This document shows, one piece after another, positions 1-12,510 of a stretch of DNA of 64,000 nt. The number at the start of each line of letters is the position of its first letter. Within the stretch, counting starts at the first letter, position 1. Source of the DNA: Siphonodentalium dalli (lineage: Eukaryota; Mollusca; Scaphopoda; Gadilida; Siphonodentaliidae). Made by a program: the position numbers and the translations under genes. The stretch lies in assembly GCA_032622095.1 (NCBI GenBank), contig CP136062.1, positions 165,730,090-165,794,089 on the forward strand, in the 5' to 3' direction. A model generated the notes under the pieces. The model ran no database searches, was not told the DNA's origin, and was given only the letters and a program-made list of their open reading frames with translations.

Positions 1-710
1 GATTTCTTGACAAATACATAGGCAGATAACTTCCTATTTACATTTATAGTGTACATATCTATAATTTGGCTGATTTAACCCAACATCTTCCTGAAAAAAT
101 GTTACATCACAACCGAGACCTGGAGAATTCTTCAAATATTCACCTGTCCCTGCATGCGTGGATCCACCAATAGCAATACATTTATTTACTCAGAAGACGT
201 TCAACATGCAATTTATGCCCAAGACATCCCCCATTTAACCAATACAACTACAAATGTAGAACACGAAGGTCAACAATACAGTGCAAAACAGATAAATCAG
301 ATGACTAGTGGATGGAATTACAGGTTTCAGTATTTAGTATATATTTAACTTTTAAGATTAACCATAGTAAATAACAAGGACGTACACAATAGTTAAAATA
401 GAAGTAATTGTTTACGTTTTGGGGGCGGGTGCTGCCAAAAGACTTTTCTGCAGCAAAAACTTAAGTTTGATTGATTTTTATTTCCAAGTCACATATAACA
501 GTGAAACAAGCAAAACGTATATATACTGTATACAAATTGTCAAGTTTGTGTGTGCTTGTTTTTATATATTTAATTATTTATTTATTTATGTATTTATTTA
601 TTTATTTATTTATTTATTTATTGTGTGCCTGTGTGTGATTGTTTTGATGACTGCTTGTGTATCATGGTGGCGGGAATTACTATTGATTTCCTTTCTATAT
701 TTATAGTAAC
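1..710. other. 5' flanking DNA, no gene seen
   Basis: AT-rich sequence without a supported coding region. It contains a (TTTA)n microsatellite at about 571-622. Short open frames here have no recognisable motif. Confidence 0.5.
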
Positions 711-3590
711 ATGTATTTTGTAAAACATACTCTCCTAGCTGGAGGAAATAAAGATATATATAATTGGTTTGATGACGATCGCCGCGACGCTCGTAAGAAA
801 TTTCATATGAAAAAATCCGAGTATAATCGGGACAAAACGCTTGAAAATAAACTTTTAATGAATAAGTCGGCCATACGTTATCGGAAACTGATGGATAGCA
901 AAATCAAAAATAAGAACGCATCCAATATCGACGAACTCAAAAGATTCAACAAATTCTTCGCCGAAGGAGTTTTGGAAAGAACTCAAGATACTTTCTAGTT
1001 CTGGCGCCAACGCAAATGAAAGTCAGAAACAATGTTAGGTGCCCCCAAGTTTGTTTCATGATCATTTAAACAAAATGACATGCCTCAGAACACAGCGACG
1101 ACTATCTGAACAGATTCTGAGATTGATTTATCAAACTCGACTTATCTCAATGACTCGATAACTGATGAAGAGGTACGAAGGGAAATAACTAAAACTCGGA
1201 ATAATAAAGCCCCGGGATCCGACATGGTTCTCAACGAGTATATAAAGTCGTCTTTAGACCAGCTGTTGCCATTGCATACTAAATATTTCAATGTGATATT
1301 AAATTCAGGTATATTTCCGACAGATTGGGCGACTGCAATGGTCCAACCGATATACAAAAAAATCGGGTGAACCCGGTAGCCCGGATTCATATCGTGGAAT
1401 AACATTACTTAGTTGTCTATCAAAAGTTTTTACAACTATTTTGAACACTAGATTAGTTTCGTACTCGGATGACAATGAGACGATAAGTAAATTCCAGACT
1501 GGTTTCAGAAGTGGCCATTCTACAATTGACAATGTGTTTGTATTACATAGTATTATAAATTTATACCTGTCGTCTGGTCGAAAGTTATTTTCGCAAGGCT
1601 TTTGATTTAGTATGGTTGAAGCTAATTCAAAGCGGTATTAATGGGAAAATATTGAGACTTATAAGAAACATGTACAGCAATATCAAATTATGTGTTAAAT
1701 CTGATGGAACCAAAACGGACTTCTTTCCTACTTTTGTAGGGTTATTTCAAGTTGCAATTATGTCACCGATATTATTTCCATCTACATTAACGATCTAACG
1801 TCGTTCATGGACGATTGTGCCATCAAAAACCTCGATTTTCTAGATGATTTATTTCTGGACAATGCGGGTGTATATATACGACTGTTTTGTTTGTTTTATG
1901 CTGATGATACAGTTATACTTAGTGAAAGCGAAGATGAAATGCATCGAGCGTTACAGGCTTTCGCAGATTATGCGGATGCGTGGAAGCTCCAGGTGAACAC
2001 AAAAAAGACGAAAATATTGATATTCTGTAAAAAGTTACCTAAATGCATACCAATATTCATATACAGGGGGGTTGAACTCCAAGTCGTTAAGGAATTTGTT
2101 TATCTTGGCGTAGAATTTTTCTATACTGGCAGATTTTGTAGCACCATAAAGGTGCCTTTACACGATTAAGCTTGCTTAATTCAGCACGCTCAAGAGGCGA
2201 GCTGCATCGTGTAATGTCATGCCTTTTCATACAGCTCAGCACTTTTTATTATCTATTAAGCAAGCTTAATCCAAAGAGATTCGGCTGTATTTCCATACAC
2301 AACTGAATGGCCCATTAAATGTCAAGTAGCAGTTAAATAACAGAATCCCTTCTATTTCTGATTAAAGACACATGTGTAGTCCACAATATTGGAGTCCAGA
2401 GAGTAAATATAACCACAGACCTGTTAATTATGATGGACAGTTGTAAAAGATTTCCTGATAAAACAGTGCTAAAAAGGCTTGCTGGGTTTTCAGCATAACA
2501 CCCTGTGGTTACCATTTGAAGCTGAATTAAGCAAGCTTAATGGTGTAATGGCAACATTGAGCATCACCCCCTGTGGTTACCATTTGAAGCTGAATTAAGC
2601 AAGCTTAATGGTGTAAAAGCGCACATTTAATCTGGCCACACGTGCAATGTACGGACTGTTAAATAAAGTTAGATATCTCTCTTTACCACCCGATTTTATG
2701 CTTAAGCTGTTTGATAGCATGGTAACACCGGTAATATTATACGGCAGTGACATATGGATTACAGAAAAGATCCAGAGGCTTGAACATTACATATGAAATT
2801 TTGCAAAATATTATTAGGAATGAAATCTAGTACACCAAACTACATGGTATATGGGGAACTTGGTAGGCACCCACTCATAATTGAAATTAAATGCAGATTG
2901 TTATCATATTGGTCAAAGTTGGTATCCACAGGGGGATCTGAACTCGCATAAAACATGCACCTTATTTTGAGACTTATATACGACAACAAACCAAGCCAGT
3001 CGGCTGAATTCAAATGGTTGAATCTCGTGAAGGAATCTCTGCGCGAAGTATGACTAACATCTAAATGGCATAAAACAGGGAGTAAGATGTGCGATACATG
3101 TAAATCTGACACAATCGGAGACGAGTATCATTTTGTACTCGTCTGTGACAAATATAAATGTATACGTGAGCGCTATATCCCAAAATATTACTGGGAAAAT
3201 CCTTCGCGCGAAAAGTTTCATGGGCTCTTGTCAATAGAAAATATCTCTCGTTTGAAACAACTCTATTTAAAAAAAAAAATGCCTTTAGAAAGGTCTCTTA
3301 ATTGCAATTAATTGTATACCTTGTGGAAGGCAGCTGAATTAGCTCATAGCATGGTCAAAACTTCAAACTGATAGTCAAAATGAGATTGAAAACATAAGAA
3401 AGAATATAACTTATATACGCACACGATTATTAAAAGAACAAAATAAGGAACAAGGAAAAAAACAAATAACACGTTTGTAGGGAGGGGTCTCATATTCATT
3501 GTGTACATATTGTATATAAAATATTGTATATTGATTTGCATGTTACTCATTAATTTGTGTCTTCGCAATAAAGCATTCATTCAATGTTTA
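711..3590 (+). mobile_element. Degenerate non-LTR retrotransposon (LINE), reverse transcriptase remnant
   Basis: Pieces of one LINE ORF2 lie in several + frames. A basic region (711-998) precedes the fingers/palm region with NNKAPGSDMV and SYRGITLLS (about 1185-1410), then QTGFRSGHST (about 1497-1525), then the catalytic palm motif FYADDTVILSES (about 1894-1930). After the nested element at 2151-2625 the frame resumes with ATRAMYGLLNKVRYLSLPPD (about 2635-2700) and VILYGSDIWI. The C-terminal Cys/His motif CDTCKSDTIGDEYHFVLVC lies near 3090-3150. Several frameshifts and stops make it non-functional. The 3' end has AATAAAGCATTCATTCAATG around 3568-3590. The family is jockey/CR1-like in general appearance, but I cannot place the clade. 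Confidence 0.85.
2151..2625. mobile_element. MITE-like insertion with ~35-bp terminal inverted repeats inside the LINE
   Basis: The left end GTGCCTTTACACGATTAAGC is mirrored by a right end whose complement reads GTGCGCTTTTACACCATTAA, and both continue as GCTTGCTTAATTCAGC. Removing the segment rejoins the LINE reading GRFCSTIK to LATRAMYGLL. Inside, a ~50-bp unit ending in AAGCAAGCTTAATGGTGTAA is repeated directly (about 2499-2548 and 2565-2616). A target-site duplication is not clear. No coding capacity. Confidence 0.75.
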
Positions 3591-3839
3591 TTTTTTGGGA
3601 TTAAAATAGCCTTTTTCTTAAATGGAAACAGTGAAAAATGGAATCCTACTGCCTAAATGACAGTTCCCTCTATTTATGGTTCACAAAGGGTGATAATGTT
3701 CAGCTACTGTAAGAGAATTAATAGGGTCCGTAAATTCTCTTGGGTTCGAGTTTTGGGGGATCTTTTTTTTTGTGAAAAATGATCATAACAACAAGATGGT
3801 AACCATTATTTCAGACATATGGTATTATACCAATTCCCA

Positions 3840-4380
3840 GTTTTATCGAGTTTTGGGGGGGGGGGGGTCGGAAAACATTTTCAAGCACGTATGCTGATTT
3901 TTTTACTTTCGACCCTTGTTGGGACCCACCCACCCCCGCGTCCAATTTTTTTTCCGTTTCGGCAGTTTTTTCCGACCATTTTTGGACACCCACCCCCTTT
4001 TAACACTAAAACAGAGATTTGCGGGGGTGTTGTAAATTCACTGTAAACAGCTGTATATGAATTTCTGTGCATACTATTTGTCATGGATGTTAACATTGAC
4101 ATGTAAATAGGAACGAGTCATTTTGGGGTCATTCGGCCAAAAAAACATGGCTGCCAGCGGCCATCTTGGATTTCAAAATTTGCAAGAAAATACAACACGA
4201 TAACAGTAAGTTTAGCAGTTATAATTACATTATGTCTCTTATTATAAGGTGTTTTAAGCCAAACTCATTGCAAAAACAGTCAAAAAACTTGCATGAAAAA
4301 AACTTTAAAATTGTTTGTTGGTCCCATCGACCACCCACCCACCCCGGCATACGTGCCCGGAAAAAATCCCCCCTGGTTAT
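3840..4380. repeat. Dispersed repeat, copy 1 (poly-G start, CCCACCC-rich)
   Basis: Starts with a run of G (about 3846-3866) followed by GTCGGAAAA, has CCCACCCACCCCC blocks, and contains ATGGCTGCCAGCGGCCATCT near 4148. It closely matches 6830-7380 along almost its whole length, and more weakly the split copy around 55090-55740. Small open frames across it are products of the repeat. Confidence 0.85.
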
Positions 4381-5940
4381 AGTTTAAATTTTGGATATAA
4401 TTAATAAATATAACAATTTTCTGGTGGAGCTAACAGAAGCCATACATGCATAGTTGTAACACATATACAGTTGGAAGACAATATAACACAAAATATAAAG
4501 AGAAATAATAAAATAAAAGACAATAAATCTCACATACAATGTATACAGACGAACTTGCATCCGACCAAATACATGCAACGTTCAACATCAGAAGGAAAAA
4601 AAAGAACATCACGCATCACACAACCCAGGCGACCGCAGTCTTACATGAACCCACCGAACATGTGCATGAACGCGTCCACGCGCCCCATCCACCCGTATGC
4701 GTGGCCACGGACATCCACACGCACATACATACACATGTACAGCCATACCATAAATCAGCATGCATGCAGTCTGACACAGCATACCAGAGCACCCACACGC
4801 TTACCTTCTGCCACACGCGCCAGGCCGCTTCGCTCACGTTAGGAATACTAAATCAATGAAAATTATAATAAATTCAGACAGTGTCATGAAATGTCCAATA
4901 AAGTAAAGGAATCACTTGCATGACATATGTAAGAGCAATTTACACAATTATGCATGCCATATGGGTACTATAGTTTGTGCCAACACCAGTCAATCGTCCG
5001 TAGTTACTTTACTTGTCCATACGCATGTGACATACCTCATTAGTGCCTCTTTGTAGTATATTCAACACATCACACAAACAATGATTAAATGCAGACGTTA
5101 TGTGATCCCATTGAAAGCAAAGTACGATTCATTTCCTACATGAATTAGCCCACGTCAAGATACCCATGTATGTCAAATTAACATATTTATATCACTTGTG
5201 CAATTTCATGAGATTCGATTTTCAATAAACACCATGTTCAGACAAATATTTTGCAAGTTTCATGTTCAGATTTCAAACTTTTCTCCCTGGTCCCCCGTGG
5301 CCAGTTAAAAACTGATAACCAAATCAATTTAAGAAAACCTAATCGAATGGGATGAATTTGATTGGAGTTTGACCACTAGATGTTAGTATTGCAATTTGCT
5401 GGTTCAGATCTCAATATTGTCTGACACAATCATGGTCGACCAATGCGGTGGATTCTAGTCCTCCCCCGGGCTGGATGTGAGGTACCAGTAACTGTTGGTA
5501 AAATCAAAGCCCAATGAAATGAGTCGCCACCAAACCCTATGTCACCACGTCTCTCGTAAACTTTGATGATTGACCAGGACACGGAGTATCCATAGTGAGT
5601 GTTACTTGCGGGATTATATAGCCAGCATTCGCACGTTATATGTACTTAGCATAATGAACGATATCTCGAAAAATGTAAAGGACGAGTGAAGTTTGTGGGA
5701 TTTACCGGGTGTATATACTGCATTTAATCTGTTTTTAAAGTAAGGAGCCCTCCAGCATTATGCGCGCATAGCCGCGTACCTATATATAGGCCTATTGTGT
5801 CGATCGCAGTTATAAACATTGCCTTATTTGGAAACATGAATATCCATGAGATTTCGCAAATCAATTGGAGTATTCATTAGAATGAGTCTGCGCGGTCATA
5901 CGTCAGATTTGATTTAACTTCCGGAGTGCTTTCTCGCACC
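4381..5940. other. Non-coding upstream DNA, no gene seen
   Basis: The stretch 4470-4860 is CA/CC-rich with overlapping open frames on both strands, but composition explains them and no motif is visible. From 4860 to 5940 I see AT-rich DNA without a supported feature until the TATA box. Confidence 0.5.
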
Positions 5941-5944
5941 ATGA

Positions 5945-5980
5945 TATAAAACGCCGCTCTGTAAGATACATAACCATTCA
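5945..5980 (+). promoter_or_regulatory. Putative core promoter: TATA box and initiator
   Basis: TATAAAA lies at 5945-5951. An initiator-like CCATTC is centred on an A at 5976, 31 nt from the first T of the TATA box. This would give a 5' leader of about 55 nt before the ATG at 6031, with A at position -3. The spacing is what a TATA-driven RNA polymerase II promoter needs, but expression data would be required to confirm it. Confidence 0.5.
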
Positions 5981-6030
5981 TCTCAAAACTCAGGTATCGT
6001 GATCAGAAGATAGACGGACAAATTAAAAAA

Positions 6031-6082
6031 ATGAATTTATTCGGATTTGTCACCGTGACTGCAGTCGTCTCTCTAACAATCC
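6031..6082 (+). CDS. RGM-like gene, exon 1: signal peptide
   Basis: Encodes M1 to I17 plus one nt of codon 18 (MNLFGFVTVTAVVSLTI). The hydrophobic stretch directly after the start is a typical secretory signal. Cleavage is plausible after the TAA of YTAAQ, just inside exon 2. The ATG is the first in the leader expected from the TATA box and has A at -3. The donor is C|GTAAGT, phase 1. The phase fits the exon at 14035. Confidence 0.75.
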
Positions 6083-6454
6083 GTAAGTACATGAATACAT
6101 TAACCCACTATTGACTAAATGGATCATATATAGCTCACCCAGTTACATGTAAAACGTACGAAGTGTCTATATTTACGGCGCCATGACTGTATATATAGTC
6201 ACAGATATTAAATTTACGCCGTGGTGTACCTTTTCCCATAACTCTATGACGTCCGTCTGCAGTTTTGAATGGCCCCGCATGGGCTTAAAAGCAAGTATAT
6301 GTAAGAATATAGCCTAAATAAAAAAACCGAAAACGAGCGAGTCACTTTAACAGCAGCACCGCTGTTGATATTATTGCTCCACTGTCAGTCGCGACTCGTT
6401 TTTTATAACTGTGGCGCGCTCGTTTTCAATTTCAATTTTTCTTTTAATTTAATT

Positions 6455-6640
6455 TATATCAAAGCTCAGAGTGATCAGATATCGATTTTTTAAATTTGTT
6501 ATTTCAAGTTTTTGTGGATATCTGATCACTCTGAGCTTTGATGGGTAGGTCCATCGACTCGAATCAAATACTTTTTACCCACGAAGCAAAAGAAATAGTA
6601 ATTTAGGACCGTCTGATCGGATTGAGTACCCTTAATATAT
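6455..6640. mobile_element. Partial copy of the AGGTACTC/TTAA foldback MITE
   Basis: Contains the inner hairpin arms AAAGCTCAGAGTGATCAG (about 6462-6479) and their complement (about 6521-6539), then CTGATCGGATTGAGTACCCT at the right end. The same sequence is seen complete at 42116-42533 and partial at 10104-10498 and 30600-30832. Confidence 0.7.
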
Positions 6641-6829
6641 CTATCACAAATCAATATAACTAACAAGTAACACTTATAGAATTAGCATTTTTGGGAATTA
6701 ACACACATTAAATAAATAAGAGATATAAATTACAAACTAAAAACCTAAATTGAAATAAAAAAAAATAAAAGAAGAATTAAAACGATGTAATAGATTTATG
6801 CCCATTTAAACGCACATGTCACCGCATGC

Positions 6830-7380
6830 AGGGAGGGGGGGGGGGGGGGGGGTCGGAAAAAGATTTCAGGCACGTATGGCATTTTTCCCCTTTCGATCAT
6901 TTTTTGTACCCACCCACCCACACCGCCAAATTTTTTTCCGTTTTCGGCAGTTTTTTCCGACCATTTTTTGACACCCACCCCCCTTTTAACACTAAAACAG
7001 AGATTTGCGGGGGAAATTCACTGTAAACAGCTGTATATGAATTTTTGTGCATACTATTTATCGTGGATGTTAACATGGACATGTAAATAGGAATGAGTCA
7101 TTTTGAGGTCATTCGGCCAAAAAAACATGGCTGCCAGCGACCATCTTGGATTTCAAAATTTGCAACAAAATACAACACGATAACTGCCTGCAGTCAGTTT
7201 ACCAGTTAGAATTACATTATTTCTCTCAATCAAAGCGGTTTTGAAGCCCAACTCATTGCCAAAACACTAAAAAAACAAGCAGGAAATTTGTTTTTTTAGT
7301 TGCTGAAAAAATTGCTTGTTGGTGGCTTTGACCACCCACCCACCCCGGCATACGTGCCGGAAATTGTTATTTCACCCACC
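6830..7380. repeat. Dispersed repeat, copy 2 (poly-G start, CCCACCC-rich)
   Basis: Second copy of the family at 3840-4380, same orientation. It starts with about 20 G (6833-6852) and GTCGGAAAAA, and runs through CCGACCATTTTTTGACACCC and the shared ATGGCTGCCAGCGACCATCT to CACCCCGGCATACGTGCC at about 7341. It lies in intron 1. Non-coding. Confidence 0.85.
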
Positions 7381-7850
7381 CATGGAGAAAATACCGGATA
7401 TAACAATATATATACTATGCAAGTGACACGATTAACAAGTCCGATTTTGGGAAAAACACACCATCTGTATCACATTCCTCATAGATTCTCAAAATAATTC
7501 GCTCAGTCACATGCAATATATTTCAATGTTTCCTATTGGCCATGAAATTTTCTTTCTTTTTATGTATATAATTCGATAGTATGAAGAGAAGTCGAGATAT
7601 CGTATCGAAAATTAGCGAAACCTACCGACAAACAGTGGTTCGTAAATTTTAGTCCAGGAGATATTGGTCGACCTCTGCACCCCCGATGACTCAACTTCAC
7701 CCCACTAATTTTCTTTCTTAATGTCTCCTCTAATTTTATTCGGTTGTTAACAAGAAACATAAAAGGTCAGCCGACCACAGGGTCCCCCGACAAACATTAC
7801 ATAGTATATAGTAGTTAATATGTCTCAAGCAGGAGACAAATTTACAACAT

Positions 7851-7925
7851 GAGATGAGTGAGATTGCCGGTATACCCCACGAGCTTTGGCGAGTGGGGTA
7901 GACCAGAAATCTCACGAGTTATGGA
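7851..7925. repeat. Hairpin with CGAGCTTTGGCG loop
   Basis: Imperfect inverted repeat whose arms GTGAGATT...TACCCCAC flank the loop GAGCTTTGGCGA. Two further hairpins in the window (14250-14383 and 54025-54145) have unrelated arms but almost the same loop. Confidence 0.6.
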
Positions 7926-8853
7926 ATAAGCCCATAATGGACATATATATACATGTTATTCCGTTTCAAATAGTTTTCATCCTCCTGGTCACAGAAATAG
8001 TAACCAGCCCTGTTTATACCACAATCATTATACACACATAATGCCATAAAACGCGACGAGAGTCTCATTATTGTTACCCCCCATATGAACCCCTCATGTA
8101 CCTGTAACTCGCTCAAGTTCACGCGCATGGCGTAGAAATTTTAATCACTTTTGAATTTGTTTCAAACGGATTTGAATTGCCGAAAAATGAGTGGATAGCA
8201 TCAAAATGTATATTTTATAACATAAAATGAACTATAACAGATGAAACACCAACTATTACAATGATTGAACTTCAAATTCACTATTGGCTAACTAAACTAT
8301 GTTTTACCTTTGCGAGAAGGTCGTGAAAGGTCAAGCTGTTTGCAGTTTCGACTATGTGTATATACTATTTCATTGAAAAAGAAACGGCGTTATATATACG
8401 AGTATACCGTGCTATACACATGCAGTTAGTGACGAATAGAGCAAATGTTTACCCGACCGAGGTTCATATATAGTAAAACGCCCGATCGTGCTATAAACAA
8501 GGATATAGATATTTATCAGCCTTTTAAAATCCCCGGAACGTGCAATTAGAAATTTTAAGATTATAAACGGCGCTAAGTGAAATTTCTATATCACTAATGG
8601 CGTGTCCTGTACCTGCAAGAAAATATCTGCAAGAAAATATCACGTACAATTGTACCCTGATATTTTCTTGCTGCAAAGATTAAGCCCGTGAGAACGCGGC
8701 GGTTTAGATGACGTTGATTGAGAACAGTATTAGTCGTGCTGGTTCAAGTGAATTGCGTCCGGTAAACAACTAATATAATATAGTCCATATTGGCAATTCA
8801 TAACATGACATTTCCAACTGTTGACATGTATTACCGTTGATTCGGTGGGATGA
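7926..8853. other. Intron 1 sequence, no feature seen
   Basis: AT-rich intronic DNA. A small inverted repeat around CAAGAAAATATC occurs at about 8615-8670. No coding or RNA gene signal found. Confidence 0.4.
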
Positions 8854-9434
8854 GCATAGTGTATAACCCGTACAAACATTAAATCGGAAGTTGCTTTCGA
8901 AAAGACGAAAAATTCTATTTTTAGAACGTAAATGTGACAGAAATATCACAACAACACCACAAAATCCAGGTTGCAGACGGACACACAGTTGCACCACAGC
9001 TATAAACGGAAGTATATATTGTACATACACATTTGCCGATCGTAAGCGGGCTCCATTTGAGCGAAGGACTCTGTTTAATAGATAAAAACGACCTTTGATC
9101 ACTTCAGAAAATAATTTTCTCGCAAAACTTCGCTCTTCAAATGTCATTTTAACACATATCCAGCATCTGTCGGAAATCCCACTATATTGCAACGGAAAGG
9201 CCGCTATGTGTGTAACATATATTGACATGCCCTTAACTCGAGTGTATTCACAATTTGAAAGTAGAGAGTATTTATTTGGGCACCCCACTCGTCAGTCTAT
9301 GTACGCCTAGTTGTTTAAGTTGATGATCACTAGTTGCCAAAAATTAGGTTTCCATATTAGAGATACTCGGCCTCCCGATGGTCATTATTAACCTTCAATT
9401 ACAAGACGAAGGCACTGTTCCACATCCGTTTTCC

Positions 9435-10900
9435 GATGCTGGGATAGGGACCCACCCCCTCCAAACTGCTTCAAATGACTATTTTACTCAGTTTTCCTGA
9501 TCTTTTCCGATCAATGTTTCGTATCATGATTATAGAAGCATTCCTACTTTTATTTACCAACAACACTGTAAAGTTTCAAAACAATTCTCCAATAAATGTG
9601 GGCTGTAGGGTATGCTGATGGATTGACATTTTAAATCCAAGATGGCTGCTGGTGGCCATGTTTGTTTTAAACAATTTTTTGGGGGAAACTGAGGCCCCCA
9701 TCTAGAGGTCGCTTCGAATATCCATATGAAGTTTGGTGACGATTGGATAAGAAATGTGACATGCTAAAGGATTTGGTCATACAAAGAGTAAAATCCAAAA
9801 TGGTCAAATGGCAGCCATTTTTTTTACAAAATTTGGGAAAAAATCGAAGGTACCCACCGAGAGGTCACAACGAAGATCCATATAACGGTTGACTGATGAT
9901 CGGATGAGGGATAAGCTCTGCATGGTGTGTTAAAGGATTTAGTGATGCAAAGAGTAAAATCCAAGATGGCTGCCAGCGGTTATATTTTTCTTAAAAAAAT
10001 CATTCAAATTTGACAGCTCCCATCTAGAGGTGGTCAAAGTTTGTTTTAACACATTTGTTTTATTTTATTACGGTTTTTTAATAGTCTATTCTTATTTGAA
10101 GAGTTAAAGGTACTCAATCAGAAATGTCTCGTACGCAAATTACTATTTCCTTGGCATCTCGGTAAAAGATATTTGATTCGAGTCGAGGAACCCACCCATC
10201 AAAGCTCAGAGTGATCACATCTCGATGTTTGAATTCTATTATTATTAAATAGTGGCCCAGTAAATAGTCGACGAGAAGACTTTATGACCAAATTGCGGAT
10301 GAAGATGGACAACTCTAAAATCAAGCTTTTTTGAGTCAGATATTTGACAAACAACAGGTTTTGGGCAATTTTATACTATAGTTAACATTATGTTTGGGCA
10401 ATTATTCGATTTTTATAACTGAAGCGGCATTTAAAAAAAATTGTTGTTGTTGGAATCTGATGATATGGGGACCATCGAATCGAATTGAGTACCTTTAAGT
10501 GAAGAATTTACATTTATTTGAAGAATCTATTATTGTGTTATATGTTCATTTACATCAGGTTGAATGATTTTTAATAGAACTATTTAAATATGAGCCTTTC
10601 CATGTCAATGTGATTTGATAGATCCTTGATGAAAATATTCAGCAGCTGACCTTTTTATTACCCCGTGTTATCATATCCCTCAGTATTAACTGATGGTGAA
10701 CTTAAGCCCCTTACCAAGAGTTAAGTGCATACCTATTACATAATAGAAGCATTCTTAAAACATTTTGTCCCATTATTTTTAAGAAAAATTACTCTAGGAA
10801 AAAATGTACAGGGCCAGGAAAAAAATGTGTAAGCAGGGCTGCCGAATCAACCACCGCCCCCGTCTAGTGTCCGGAAAAAATTTGCAGACCTCCCCCTGAC
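9435..10900 (+). repeat. Dispersed repeat C (CCAAGATGGCTGC family), interrupted by a MITE
   Basis: Internal direct repeats contain AAATCCAAGATGGCTGC and nearby GAGGTC blocks. The whole segment matches 38985-40110 in reverse complement, including the flank GTACAGGGCCAGGAAAAAAA near 10808. Only this copy carries the MITE at 10104-10498, so the other copy is a natural empty site. Non-coding. Confidence 0.8.
10104..10498. mobile_element. TTAA-flanked foldback MITE (AGGTACTC ends)
   Basis: Ends AGGTACTCAATC and GATTGAGTACCT (one mismatch inside) lie between two TTAA copies (10104-10107 and 10495-10498). The uninterrupted relative at 39361-39375 has a single TTCA at this point, consistent with TTAA target duplication, as in piggyBac-type elements. 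Confidence 0.8.
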
Positions 10901-11639
10901 GTATACACAATTTCATCACAGAATACAACATATTTCCTCAACCCCCAAATACATTTTTGTTACACGCGGAGTCGAATACAACTTGTACAAGTAGCTAAAT
11001 GTTAATAGAAGTACCTTGTTTGATTCAGGCAGAGTCTGTAAGTTCAATGACGTGACATTTCGAAGACATAGTTATGTTCAAGTGGGTCGAATGGAACACA
11101 TCATTACTGTACGATTCTTGTACAACGTCGCACTAGTGGGGTGTCCAAATAAATACTCTCTACTAAGTCTACTTTCAAATTGTGAATACACTCGAGCCAA
11201 TGTAATGTCAATATATGTTACACACATATCGGCCTTTCCGTTGCAATATAGTGGGATTTCCGACAGATGCTGGATATGTTTTAAAAAGACATTTGAAGAG
11301 CGAAGTTTTTGCGAGAAAATTATTTTCTGAAGTGATCAAAGGCCGTTTTTATCTATTAAATAGAGTCCTTCGCTCAAATGGAGCCCGCTTACGATCGGCA
11401 AATGTGTATGTACAATATATACTTCCGTTTATAGCTGTGGTGCAACCGTGTGTCCGTCTGAAACCTGGATTTTGTGGTGTTGTTGTGGTATTTCTGTCAC
11501 ATTTACGTTCTAAAAATAGAATTTTTCGTCTTTTCGAAAGCAACTTCCGATTTAATGTTTGTACGGGTTTATACACTGTGGTGAGCCACCTACCGACATG
11601 CAGCCACGTTGTTGCTCTCATGCATGCATAAATATAAAC

Positions 11640-12510
11640 ATAATATTTCTTTATGGCTACCTGGATGAAGGCATTTTTCCTGATAAAACTACACGGAAGA
11701 GAATTGTGAAAGATACTGTATCAACAACATATCGGAATGCTTGGGTGTCGTCTGTTAAGGAAGATCCGTTCTTCAAGATATTCTATAAAGTTCACGACAA
11801 CCCGTTAGTTCCCTGGACTGTGTGGACTCGCCTGCAGACACACCCTCGGAACATCCCGAAGTTCAAAAATCTATGCCCCTTACTGAACAGAATCACATTT
11901 GATAATAATGCCACGTGCATTCTGTGCAACGCCAGATATCACAATGAACTAGAACATATCATGATTTCTTGTTGCTCACATACTTTGATTTCCATACGCA
12001 ACGCATATTGGGAGTGGATACTCAATTACTACGGGATTTATGTGTATATGTATCTGGATAACTTGCAGCCCGATGACCTGATGGCGCTAGTATTAGGAAG
12101 CAAAAACGTCGATATAGTGGGACAATTGCCATATTAGTGTGCAGACTCTATTGTTCACTCGACGGCTATGTTTCTCAGTGTGCCAGTGAACGGACTCAAC
12201 AAAAACAATACATGTGATGCCATACATCACATGCATGTGGTACAAGATTGCTATAGCGTCCAGTTCAGGACTTTCTTACTACTTAAACTCTCTCGATCCC
12301 AAAGCTAAATTTCTCTATCTACCTCCTTCTCTCCCTCTCTCTCTCTCCATCTCTCTCGCCCCCTCTCTCTCGATCTCTCGTTCTCTCTCTCTCCCACTCT
12401 CTCCACCACTGTTCTCAGTCATCCCCCACGCTGTTTGCTCTCATCTCGTTTATCATGTTGTATTATATTGTATATACCGAGGCTCTCCTATCGTGGAGGT
12501 TGAACAATAA
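11640..12510 (+). mobile_element. LINE 3' fragment (C-terminal Cys/His domain) with CT-rich tail
   Basis: An open frame to 12137 reads like the C-terminal part of a LINE ORF2. It includes CILCNARYHNELEHIMISC (about 11920-11976), a Cys-x2-Cys...His...Cys motif also seen in the other LINE remnants here. No reverse transcriptase core is present, so the copy is 5'-truncated or was cut by the adjacent foldback. A (CT)n tract occupies about 12320-12410, and CAATAAA follows near 12505. Confidence 0.65.

Larger units (their letters stand above)
8854..11580. mobile_element. Long foldback element with ~430-bp inverted arms
   Basis: The segment 8854-9289 is repeated in reverse complement at 11134-11580. 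The outer ends read AGTGTATAACCCGTACAAAC on the left and its near complement on the right. The right terminus reads CAGTG on the complementary strand, as many hAT ends do, but I see no convincing 8-bp target duplication. Both arms can be translated (about 170 codons, minus strand of the left arm) but only because they are copies; there is no recognised domain. The centre contains a dispersed repeat and a TTAA MITE. Confidence 0.7.

Noticed and set aside
4471-4859. Two overlapping frames of 106 and 123 codons
   Set aside because: CA/CC-rich composition keeps several frames open; His/Thr/Pro-rich products without motif.
8770-9288. 172-codon minus-strand frame, partly repeated at 11130-11570
   Set aside because: Similarity of the two is explained by their being arms of one foldback; the second is frameshifted and there is no known domain.
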